Shown here: piece after piece, positions 1-9,949 of the stretch | Position numbering within the stretch: the stretch's first letter is position 1 | Layout: the number at the start of each line of letters is the position of its first letter | From: Aaosphaeria pasadenensis | Lineage: Eukaryota > Ascomycota > Dothideomycetes > Pleosporales | Direction of reading: 5' to 3' | Assembly: GCA_022813625.1 (NCBI GenBank) | Contig: JAKLMB010000003.1 | Span: forward strand, 1,728,054 to 1,792,053 | DNA length: 64,000 nucleotides | Translations under genes and position numbers: made by a program | The notes under the pieces: model-generated | The model's input: the letters and a program-made list of their open reading frames with translations, nothing else | Databases searched by the model: none | Told to the model about the DNA's origin: nothing

Positions 1-697
1 TACTATGTACGAATTGAAGCTACACACATGCTGGCAATGGCGTCTGGCGCATATGCAGCTGGCAGTCCTCGTACCAGTAACAAATAATTACGGTACCAGT
101 AACGAACGGTCCTCGTAGCAAAACGATAATCATTTCAGCCCGTCGCACTCCCTACATAATTGCCTCGCCTGGTTCCTGCCCTTGCCCATCCCATCCCATC
201 CCATACCCTGCCCTGCCCTGTCCTGCCCTGCCTTGCGTTGCCTTACTTACTTACCTTGCCACTCCATCACCAAAATATCTGACGATTCTGTTCTCGAGTC
301 ACATTTCGTTACTGCCTGCCCCTCGTGTAAACAGATAATTGCTGACTGGTTGAAAAATATTACTCCAAAGGAGTCATTACCCTACTACTCACTGGCCTTG
401 GATGTCCAGGGCCACCGTCATTCATCGTTGATCATTTCATCGTACACCCCAACTCACTTCCCCAACCTCGCCCGTCTGCCAAGTTCGGGTTCACGACGAT
501 TGCGACCGCCCCCCTTTAGCTTAGGCCTGGCTCTCTTCCCGCGTCAGCAGCAACCACATCATCGTTCATCACCTTGTCCCGATATATCTTCATCCTACAT
601 CCACCTCGCACGCCGTGGCCGCGCTCCACCATAGCCATTGTCGCGACAGCAGAGCTTGCCGCTGCAAACTGCGCTTTGACGGCGGCCCCACCCCATA
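1..697. other. Upstream region of the Kin1-type kinase gene
   Basis: No gene is recognised here. Around 182-240 there is a low-complexity run of CCATCC/CCTGCC units, and the rest is C-rich, as fungal leaders often are. A 150-codon plus-strand frame (182-634) is low-complexity at its start and matches nothing I know. The stretch probably holds the promoter and 5' leader of the kinase that starts at 698. Confidence 0.6.
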
Positions 698-3600
698 ATG
701 TCCACCACTGCCCCCCAATCGCCGGCAGCCGTCGTGCGCAAGCAGCAACAACTGCAGCAGCAACAGCCGTCACAACAGCAACAGCAACCGCATCAACCTC
801 CACCGCCTTCTTCTGATCGTCCGCATCGCTCCCAATCGACTACTACCCGTCCCAGTGCACACCACTCGTCCTCCTCCCACGGCCGCCAACAGCCGCCTGC
901 AAACCTCGCCGGCGTAGCTCGCCGCGACTTTGAGCAATCTAACGTCGCCAGCTCCCCTTCCAACCGACGCAGCTCTTCGAGGGACAGAACAGCACCTCCT
1001 CCCTCGCGCACCGAATCATCCACCAAGAGGGGCCACACCCGTTATGCTTCTGACGCGTCAACAGCATCAGCCATGCCCATCAACGGCGTAGCTAACGATA
1101 ACGCGAGGCCAGGCATGGCCGCCGGTGCCACCACCAAACGAAGAACAACCATCACCGCCCCCACCACAGGACAATGGTCGCTCGGAAAAACCATTGGCGC
1201 CGGAAGCATGGGTAAGGTGAAGCTGGCGAAGAATGTTGCAACGGGAGAACAGGTACGAATATCTTGCTGTACCCCAAAGCACCCTCTATACTAGAGAACC
1301 CGACATGGCGACTGCTGCCGCCCACTCCTTATTGTACTATGATGCTGACTGTTCACCTGTAGGTTGCCGTCAAAATTGTTCCCCGCCATTCTACCGACCA
1401 GCACCACAGCCAAGCTGATCGGGAACGAGCTGATCACTCCAAAGAGATACGAACCGCAAGAGAGGCTGCTATCGTCTGCCTCCTGAATCATCCGTACATT
1501 TGTGGCATGCGAGACGTGGTCAGGACCAACTACCACTGGTACATGCTTTGCGAGTACGTCAATGGCGGACAGATGCTCGACTACATCATCTCTCATGGCC
1601 GGCTCAAGGAGAAGCAAGCACGCAAGTTTGCACGCCAAATAGCTAGCGCTCTTGACTATTGTCACCGCAACAGTATCGTCCATCGTGATCTGAAGATCGA
1701 GAACATTTTAATCAGCAAAACTGGAGATATAAAGATCATTGATTTTGGTCTGAGCAACCTGTTCTCCCCCCGAAATCAATTGAAAACCTTCTGCGGCAGT
1801 CTGTATTTCGCCGCGCCTGAGTTGCTCCAAGCAAAACAATATACTGGTCCAGAGGTTGATGTATGGAGTTTTGGCATCGTTCTATACGTACTCGTTTGCG
1901 GAAAAGTGCCTTTCGACGACCAGAGCATGCCCCAACTGCATGCGAAAATCAAGAAGGGTCATGTAGATTACCCTCCTTGGCTGTCTGCAGGTATGTTACT
2001 CAACGAGGCTCTTGTTTCTTTGCTTTTTTCACTAATTCGCGTACAGAATGCCGTGGCTTGATCCATCGCATGTTGCAGACCGACCCCTCTCAACGTATTA
2101 CCCTGGGCGAGATCATGAATCACCCTTGGTTAATCAAAGGATTTAATAGTCCACCGGAGAACTACCTGCCCCACCGTGAACCTCTGCAGCTACCGCTCGA
2201 TCAAGAAATCATCGATAAGATGACAGGCTTTGACTTCGGTACCTCGGAATATATCAACACTCAGCTTACGAATGTCCTCCAATCCGACGAATATCAGCGC
2301 GCTGTCCGTATTGCTGCCAGAAGAACGACGGTGCAGACGCCCGAAGCAGAGAAGAAGAGGGGGATGTTCGATTTTTACAAACGACGGAACTCAATATCCA
2401 GTAGGGAACAGTTATCGGCAAGCTCTTCCGAGGACATTCAACGAGGGCTTGATCCACTCAACGCGTTCAGCCCTCTCATATCTGTATATTTCCTGGTGCG
2501 CGAGAAGAGGGACAGAGAGCTGCTAGAGGCTAATCCAGGCGCTACCGCGATGCCCCAAAGCCCTGGCGAGAAACCGCTCAAAATGCCCGATCTGCCGGCT
2601 CCAGAAGCTGCTTACACCAATACATCAACCTACGAGATGGCTGGAGAGAAGCCAACTGGCGGACGATCTCGGCCAAGGGCGAGGACCCATGGCGAAGACG
2701 AGGTAACGGAAGGATTGCAAAGACTCAACTTGAACGTCGCCCCAGGAGCCGCGTCGCCATCGATAATAACTCCACCCACTGAGCAGCCTGTGCCCAAGAA
2801 GGAAAGTGCTGCTGCTGGTCTCCTTCGACGATTCAGCACGAGAAAGCACCGGAACCCAGAACGTGAACATCGCGAGGCTCCCCCAACGCCGTCGCTCAAT
2901 GTTTCTGGCCCGACTGAATCAACGAATGTGCCACGCAAGAGTTTCAGTGTGAGAAGAACGCGTGAGAAGGGGACCCAGTCATCCTCCCACTTGCAACCGA
3001 GCGAATCTCACCAACCCGAACTGCTGTCCCCTCCCCCTGCTGAGAACAGTGCTACTCGAAAGTTGAAGGCACTCGGCCGTTCGACTAGCGTCAACAGCGC
3101 CGACCTTCGACGGCGTCTCAGTCGGCGTGGAAGGTCGTCTGAAGACCCCGGACACCCTCCACCAACAAGCGGATCAGACAGATCTGCGTTAAGCACAGAA
3201 AAAGCCATCCCTGACGGTCCTTCCGAAGATTTGCAAGCGAGCCCACGGCGGGTTCCTGCGTCTCGCGCAAAATCCCTAGGACATGCCAGAAGGGAAAGCA
3301 TACAGGCACGAAGAGCGCGAAGAGAGCAGGCTAAAGAGTCAAATGTTCCAGAAGAAACTGATGCGGAGCTTGCTGAAAGTCACGCGGAGGCGAGCCGTAG
3401 CCCTGATCAAGTCAAACCAGTCTTCCTTAAAGGGCTGTTCAGTGTTTCGACTACAAGCAACAAGCCTCTCTCATTCATTCAATCCGATATCATACGCGTT
3501 CTGGACCAATTTGGTGTCACTTTCACTGAGATCAAGGGTGGATTTAAATGTCGACATGCGCCAAGTATCGGTTCTGATGCAGGCATCGATTCGCCATCAT

Positions 3601-4001
3601 CTTCCCAACCGCCGCATAGCAGCCACAAACGGCGCATCAGTTTTGGAGGCTTCAATCGCGACAGAGACGACTTTAGGGAACAGCACCGCACGCCTCAGAC
3701 ACCAAAGTCTGGAAAGCAACGCCCTTCTCCCGCTGATCGTAGCTACACAAACACTGACGATTCTGATGAGAGCGAAAGTAGAGACGAAAGACGGCCGCGC
3801 ACCGCAAGGCAAGTTGCAGCCGGAGAAACTTCGACCCAAGTACAGACAGATCTTGGGACAAGCATGGTACTAGTTTTTGAAATCCTGATTGTAAAAGTGC
3901 CTCTTTTGCAACTGCATGGTATTCAATTCAAGAAGGTGGATGGAGGAACATGGCAGTACAAGAACATGGCACAGAGGATCCTTGCGGATTTGCGATTGTA
4001 G
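698..4001 (+). CDS. kin1: Kin1/MARK-type serine/threonine protein kinase with C-terminal KA1 domain
   Basis: Exons are 698-1252, 1363-1990 and 2047-4001, giving about 1045 aa, close to yeast Kin1. The N-terminus is Gln/Ser-rich. The kinase domain starts near residue 160 with glycine loop GAGSMG (about 167-172). The ATP lysine is in VAVK (K189), the catalytic loop is HRDLKIEN (D294), DFG is at 312-314, and the activation segment ends FAAPE. A long Ser/Arg-rich linker follows. The last ~115 residues form a KA1 domain (FLKGLFSVSTTS near its start, YKNMAQRILADLRL at the end). Kin1 kinases act at the cell cortex in polarity, septation and exocytosis. The introns were placed because only they join the glycine loop to the lysine and SAECRGLIHRML in frame. 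The conserved segment NAFSPLISVYFLVREK between kinase and KA1 supports Kin1 over other CAMK-like kinases. Confidence 0.93.
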
Positions 4002-4595
4002 AGCGTGGCGTTCTCGGTTCTTTTACATGTAGTACACAGAATAGTTCGTTCGTGGAGGCCTCCCCGCAGGACAGTAGCTCGTGCGGATAATTGCATCGTG
4101 GGGTTTCTTGCTCTCATCTTCAAGCGGAAAGATACAACTCTGAACTACCTTCACTTACGATTAACAAATTTTTAAAATTCCGGAAAGAAAGTTTCATTTC
4201 AAGTGATGATTGCGTGAATGTTACGTTTGCCAAAGTGAAAAGGCCGTTCTATTAATACCTAGGTACCTATTAGTACCTAGGTCCTTGTTGGTTTGATGTT
4301 GTGTACCTGAGTGAAAAGAGTAGGCTGCCGCTGCACTGATCCAATAGGCAAAGTGTCTTGGCGGAGTAGACGCACGGACGCGTGGGGCTCAACTCGGCGA
4401 TCTACTGTTTCGACTTCACTACACAGTACATAACTGAAGTGAAGGCCAGCGCAACGGCTATATATTCCCCCACCACGAGTCGCCCTCCTCCTTCTCCCCT
4501 TCTCTTTCTCCATTGTCAACTCCGCCGACTCAGCAAGGTAATATATTATTGCCGCCACCCTCTTGAATGCGTCTTGCTAATGAGAGTTCAGTTCC
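4002..4595. other. Intergenic region and Caf40 promoter
   Basis: This is 594 bp without a gene. Three overlapping TACCTAGGT-type units lie at about 4256-4281. A TATA-like CTATATATT lies at 4458-4466, about 130 bp before the next start codon, followed by a pyrimidine-rich leader. Confidence 0.6.
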
Positions 4596-5872
4596 ATGAT
4601 GCAACCTTACCTCCATCAACAGCAGTTCCACACCGAGTGGCCGCAGGGTCACCAGCAGCACCACGCTGCACAGCATGCGCAACAACAAGCCCAAGTCCAC
4701 GCCCAGGCACAGGCTGCTGCCGCTGCCGCCGCGGTCGCCCAGCAACAACACTATAACCGCATCGCGGGCAACAACGGAATCAATATTCCAGGATCGAGCT
4801 CGATCCCGCGCGGCCCAGCCAACGATATCGGTCAGCTCACAGCGGAGCCTGGGATCTCGGAGGACAGCCGTCGTGTGCTCGAATGGATTGCTCAGCTTAT
4901 GAAGACGACTACACGCGAGACCGCGCTGCTAGAACTAAGCAAGAAGCGCGAGCAGGTTCCGGAGCTTGCGCTGATTCTCTGGCATTCTTTCGGTCTGTTT
5001 ACTTGAGCCTACGCATGAGATCCTCACTGACTTGCTACAGGTGTCATGGCTTCGCTTTTGCAGGAGATCATCTCTGTCTACCCGCTCCTTAACCCTTCGC
5101 AGTTGACGGCCGCCGCTTCGAACCGCGTCTGCAATGCTCTTGCTTTACTTCAATGTGTTGCCTCCCACACGGAAACGCGAGGTCTCTTTCTCAGTGGTAG
5201 GTAGCTCGTTACTTTGTGCCCGTTTTCCGCACTCCCTCACAATACGTGACTGACTGTTTAGCCCACATTCCACTGTTCCTATATCCGTTCCTCAACACAA
5301 CTTCGAAGTCGCGCCCATTCGAATATCTCCGTCTCACTTCACTCGGAGTTATTGGTGCCCTTGTGAAGAATGATTCATCCGAAGTCATCAACTTTCTTCT
5401 GACCACAGAGATCATCCCGTTGTGCCTGCGCATTATGGAGACTGGTTCTGAGCTCAGCAAGACCGTAGCTATCTTCATCGTTCAGAAGATCTTGCTAGAC
5501 GACATTGGCCTCGCATACATTTGCCAGACTTATGAGCGCTTCTATGCTGTTGGAACGGTGCTCAGCAATATGGTCAACCAGCTTGTTGAGCAGCAGACTG
5601 TTCGTTTGCTTAAGCACGTTGTTCGCTGCTTCCTTCGGTGAGTTTGCTCGACTAAGAACGATTCATGCATTCCTCTAACCATCAGTAGACTCAGCGACAA
5701 CGCTCGCGCCCGCGAAGCACTCCGCCAGTGTCTTCCAGAACCTCTCCGAGACGCCACTTTCTCCTCCGTTCTTCGCGATGATGCCGCCACAAAGCGATGC
5801 CTCGCTCAGCTCCTCATCAACCTCTCGGACAACGTGGTCGAGCCTCAGAGCAACCAGTTACAACTTCACTGA
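4596..5872 (+). CDS. caf40: Caf40/Rcd1 (CNOT9) subunit of the CCR4-NOT complex
   Basis: Exons are 4596-4992, 5041-5196, 5262-5637 and 5689-5872, giving 370 aa. The first ~50 residues are rich in Gln, His and Ala. From about residue 85 the protein is a textbook Rcd1 armadillo-like domain: LELSKKREQVPELALILWHS, SHTETRGLFLSAHIPLFLYP, FEYLRLTSLGVIGALVK, VVRCFLRLSDNARAREALRQ. CNOT9 is the CCR4-NOT subunit that contacts NOT1 and recruits GW182/NOT4-type partners for mRNA deadenylation. The last intron could end at 5685 or 5688. The TAG at 5688 is preferred because it gives FLRLSDN, as in the family, and not an extra Arg. Two consecutive ATGs open the frame, and the first is used here. Confidence 0.95.
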
Positions 5873-6656
5873 TCCCGGATCAGGCAGGATCTTTGGGTCA
5901 ATCTTTGAACCCTTGTTCATTTTGCGAACAGGTCTTCTCTGGTCGACCATCTTCCAAAATTTCTCTATATTCAGTGTACGATATTAATTTTCCCTGGCGC
6001 AGCACATTTGGTGCGGTTACATACCCCTTTGCTTTGCTTCGATTTTCGTATCACAATAGGCAGGTTTGCACGGTCCGGCGTATGTTATCAACGTCAGTTC
6101 TTTGATGCAATCATGGGCTGCTCTTCTCTAAGTGGGCGTCGGCGATTGTGCATCATTGGAAGCATATGGACAGGAGTTTACGGTTCTGGGCGTGGTTCAC
6201 ATAAGCATGAATATCGGGTGCCGACACTGGAGGTGTTCCTTATCAAAAGGTTAATTGTACAAAAGCTACATTCCATTGGGGAGTGGGGGTGGAAGCATGA
6301 TCATAGCAGCTATGACTCTAAATTTCTCTAGCGAACTTGAAATCTATGGTTCACTCATCTACTTCTGGGTTCCTATGACTGTGACTGTATCGAATTCGAG
6401 TAAGATATCCCCATTTCGGATCCCCATTGGAGATCCGGTACAGTCATGATATATACTTTCCATGGTTTGGGGATATTGAGAGTTATGACTCTAATCGCAA
6501 GTTGGTGTCGTGCCATAAGCGGTTAGCGTCAGATTTCTTCGCTTACTATTTAGCCCTACAAAATCCCCACCACATAGCGGACTTTCAGAACTCCAACAAC
6601 AACGCTACAGCCAGAGCCACCAAAGAACAAGTAACACTTTGGGAGACACAGCAGCC
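5873..6656. other. Intergenic region and ribosomal-protein gene promoter
   Basis: This is 784 bp without a gene. A TTAGCCCTA element at about 6550-6558, some 100 bp before the uL1 start, resembles the CCCTA-type boxes of many fungal ribosomal-protein promoters. That role is inferred. Nothing else stands out. Confidence 0.5.
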
Positions 6657-7615
6657 ATGTCGAAAATCTCTGTCGCAGGCGTTCGTCAGAACGTTAAGGG
6701 TATGTGCCAATATTGACAAGAGTTGCCGCTCCTACCCTGGGCACTGACTTTGTCGAAATTGTGGATGAAATTCGTACTGACAATATGCAGAACTCCTCGA
6801 GTACAGCAATGAGACCAAGAAGAGGAACTTCCTCGAGACCGTCGAGCTCCAGATCGGCCTCAAGAACTACGACCCCCAGCGTGACAAGCGTTTCTCCGGA
6901 ACCGTCAAGCTTCCCACCGTCCCCCGTCCTCGTAAGTGATACCCGACAATAGATCACATCGCGCGAACATTATGTGCCGGCGATGGATCGTTTGAAGAAG
7001 GATATGGGCTGACTGGAATTTTAGGCATGAGCATCTGCGTTCTCGGTGACCAGCACGATATCGATCGTGCCAAGCACCACGGCGTTGACGCCATGAGCTC
7101 TGAGTGCGTAACCTTTAAAGAACTTCAAGACTGGTTTCAATACTAACGTAGCATGCAGCGACTTGAAGAAGTTGAACAAGAACAAGAAGCTCATCAAGAA
7201 GCTCGCCAGGAAGTACGATGCTTTCGTCGCCTCCGATGCCTTGATCAAGCAGATTCCCCGTCTCCTCGGTCCTGGTCTCTCCAAGGCCGGAAAGTTCCCT
7301 TCTCCCGTCTCTCACGCTGAGGACCTTGCCAACAAGCTCACTGAGGTCAAGGTAAGTTTTGGACTCTAACATCGAACATGCTTTTTTTGAGATCACCGCT
7401 AACGAAGTAACGCACAGTCCACCATCAAGTTCCAGCTCAAGAAGGTTCTCTGCATGGGTGTCGCCGTCGGCAACGTCGGTATGACCGAGGACGAGTTGAT
7501 CTCCAACATCATGTTGGCCATCAACTACCTCGTCTCCCTCTTGAAGAAGGGCTGGCAGAACGTTGGTAGCCTTACCATCAAGGCTACCATGAGCCCTCCC
7601 AAGCGCCTCTACTAG
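6657..7615 (+). CDS. rpl1: 60S ribosomal protein uL1 (L10a, yeast Rpl1)
   Basis: Exons are 6657-6699, 6791-6931, 7025-7103, 7159-7351 and 7418-7615, giving 217 aa, the standard eukaryotic length. Landmarks in order are KRNFLETVELQIGLKNYDPQ, RDKRFSGTVKLPTVPRPRM, VDAMSSDDLKKLNKNKKLIK, FVASDALIKQIPRLLGPGLS and the C-terminal GSLTIKATMSPPKRLY. The protein builds the mobile L1 stalk of the large subunit, near the E-site tRNA. The third intron has a perfect TACTAAC branch site at 7141-7147, 11 nt before its acceptor. Four short introns in a small ribosomal-protein gene is normal for filamentous fungi, and the high frequency of favoured codons fits high expression. Confidence 0.97.
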
Positions 7616-8831
7616 ACAATTCATCTGTCTTGGACTTTGAAAGTGGTCACCCTTAATTGGACCCACTTGCGAGGTTGACAGGTTTTTTGGGCAATAATGT
7701 AGCTAGATACTCACATGAATCCAAACCATGAAGCCCAAATCTTTCTCTCCCACTTTTCTTTGCAAAATTCTGTGATGTCTGTGCTACATCTTCAAACTTA
7801 GACAGCAAACCGCTCCGTGCCATTCTGCAAGCTTTCCCAATCCAAGCCTACCTTCTCTCTCAGTCTAAGGGGGAAGTCGGACATAGTCCTGGTCACCCAC
7901 TGTTGTTACGATCACCATCTAAACACCTATGTATCTAGTAGATGATAGTATGCTATTTGATATTCAAATATAGTAGAATATTGCGAAGACTTTAGAATAT
8001 TTTTACTAGTTTGTTATTCTGCCCCCTATAATGTCTCTGTAGTCAGTTAAATAACCTCACGAGCCTTCCCAAGACTATTTCCGGCTTCCTGAGAGTCCGT
8101 TGTCTCTTCAAGTCGTGCCCGTGAAACGACCAGCCACCCGTCACGCTTCCCAGCCGCCGCAAAAAAAACCTTCCTCGCTAAGACCCACTCTGAGCCCACA
8201 CCACCTTAGTCATCACTCGCACAGACCCCAAACATTCAAGTTAAAAGGCAGTCGCGCCCATGGTCCCTTCCCTATCTACATCATCATTAGTTGGTATATC
8301 ATACCTTCATCGTGGCTCCGCATAGCGGCTTGCTGAGGGTTATTCTCATTTCTCCGTGAATAGTCTTCCGTTCCCGGCCCCGTAGATGAACACCAAACGT
8401 CTTTCCTAAACAATTGCGCGCAGTCCGTGAAAAGATGGATCGTAGTTGTGGGATGTTTTGGGACATACTATTGTTATAGTTTAAAAGTGTGCAGGAGGTG
8501 GCATCTTTGAAGAGAGTGATCGAAGATGGTGTCTCGTTGCTGTGATAATTGTTGGAGTGCGGAGGCATTCAGACGTCGCGTTTTGCGTTTTGGTGAAATG
8601 CGATGTTTGTCTACTGGCTTTTTTATGAAGGCTCTGCGGCCAACTGCGGCATGTCCAATTGCAAGGTCTTATGTTATGTTGCTGTATGTTTGCAGTATCA
8701 TTATAGTATGGATCAAGAGTTGCGATATTGTACATTGCAGAGCTTTTCCGTGCTCATGCGGCATTCATTATGACAAAAGATGCATATCATCACATCGTCG
8801 TGGCCGTCTATCAAAACACCCTCGTAGTTCT
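7616..8831. other. Intergenic region between uL1 and MIX23 genes
   Basis: This is 1.2 kb between the 3' ends of two convergent genes. An AT-rich patch lies at about 7920-8030. Small frames on both strands are low-complexity or antisense to the MIX23 gene. I see no RNA gene or repeat. Confidence 0.5.
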
Positions 8832-9479
8832 TCACGACCTCTGCTCTTGTTCCTTCGTCCACTTATCAAATGCACCCTCCGCGGAATCGCTGCTCAAACC
8901 GCATCGCTCGCCGATGAGACTCCAGGTCCTACTCCGGATGATTTTCTCGACGGCCCTCTCGTTCCGCATCAGCATAGCCAAACTCTCCGTCCTCGCCTCT
9001 CGCGGGAAGTATCGTCCAGAGTAAGGATCCAACCGCTCGTCGACGACGCGCTCTCTCGCCTTGTGGTCCTCCACCAGTCTCAGCACCGAGTCCGGGTCGT
9101 CTGGATCCGGGGACGTCGCGACGCCGGAGCAGTAGTCGAGCACATCTGACCTGATCTTCCAATTCGGAAACAACACCTGTTCCTTAAACTTATTGCATGA
9201 TTCTCCAGGTATCGTCCGCAATGTCGCGGGATGTGACGTCTGCCGTGTGGACACGGAGGACGGGTTCCAAGGCGTTGCGCCGGGGGTTAAAAGTGCGTTG
9301 AGGTTCTGCGTGATGGAGTCGTCTATCGTGCTGCGGGAGAGGCGGAGGAAGTCTGGGCTTTAATATGAACCTTTTTAGTCCCATTGGCGAGAGAGATGTG
9401 AGCAAGACGTACCACGCAGTGCGGTCTGGTTGAAGCAGAACTGCGGCGTCAGGGTTACCTGTGGTGCTCCCTGTGACAT
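8832..9479 (-). CDS. mix23: MIX23 / caffeine-induced death protein 2 (Cid2) family protein
   Basis: Exons on the minus strand are 9479-9413 and 9352-8832, giving 195 aa, with a 60-nt intron (9353-9412). Joining them gives CFNQTALRDFLRLSRSTIDD followed by SITQNLNALLTP, the conserved family start, and later CNKFKEQVLFPNWKIRSDVL. The family is named for fission yeast Cid2 and budding yeast Mix23, a mitochondrial intermembrane-space protein linked to protein import. The biochemical role is not visible from sequence. An in-frame upstream Met at 9593 would add 38 Pro/Ser-rich residues. I chose 9479 because homology starts directly after it. The gene is divergent from DNA ligase I. Confidence 0.82.
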
Positions 9480-9949
9480 GTTGGGTGGTGGTGGTGCCTC
9501 TGCGTGAGAAGACTCGGGCGGGGAGGATGGGGGAGAGCTCGACGGAGCTCGATGCCAGAAGAAGCCTGCCAGATCGATGTTTTGGGCAAGCACTAGAAGT
9601 GTGTAACCGAATCTTATGCCAGAACCTCTATCTTTTTGCGTAGTTTAGAGATTACTTCTGGGGAGAACTTTCGCCTGAATGATCGAATGATGGCAGCCTT
9701 CCGTTAACTACGATTGATGAGGTCAGGACGACGGCTGATGGCTCTGTTTCCGCTGATTGGACGGCTGCCTGGCTAGTACCCATTTGTACTTGTAATTGGT
9801 AACAGCCATCGTCCGTGCGGCGTTCTGACTGCCTGACGCGTTGAATGGCCGGGCGGGCGCGATCGAACGCGTTTCTCGTCTAACTATTGCACCTCTGTTG
9901 CCTCAGCTGCCTGCCGATTTCCATGGATTGACATATTCGTTGCTCGAGC
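9480..9949. promoter_or_regulatory. Divergent promoter region between MIX23 and DNA ligase I
   Basis: This 470-bp region separates the two divergently transcribed genes. It holds two ACGCGT boxes (annotated separately) and a three-codon upstream frame ATG-GAT-TGA at 9923-9931, just before the first ligase start. Transcription starts cannot be placed from sequence. Confidence 0.55.
9836..9872. promoter_or_regulatory. Pair of MluI cell-cycle boxes (MCB, ACGCGT)
   Basis: Two perfect ACGCGT hexamers lie at 9836-9841 and 9867-9872, 31 bp apart, 78-114 bp before the first ligase ATG. MCB elements bind MBF (Mbp1/Swi6) and drive G1/S expression of DNA-synthesis genes in yeasts. Their presence before a replicative ligase fits that role. 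Binding is inferred. Confidence 0.6.

Noticed and set aside
182..634. 150-codon plus-strand frame upstream of the Kin1 gene
   Set aside because: Its start is a low-complexity CCATCC/CCTGCC run and no family is recognisable. It ends just before the kinase start and is better explained as leader DNA.
8526..9149. 207-codon plus-strand frame over the MIX23 gene
   Set aside because: It is antisense to the conserved MIX23 coding sequence, and its composition mirrors that gene.
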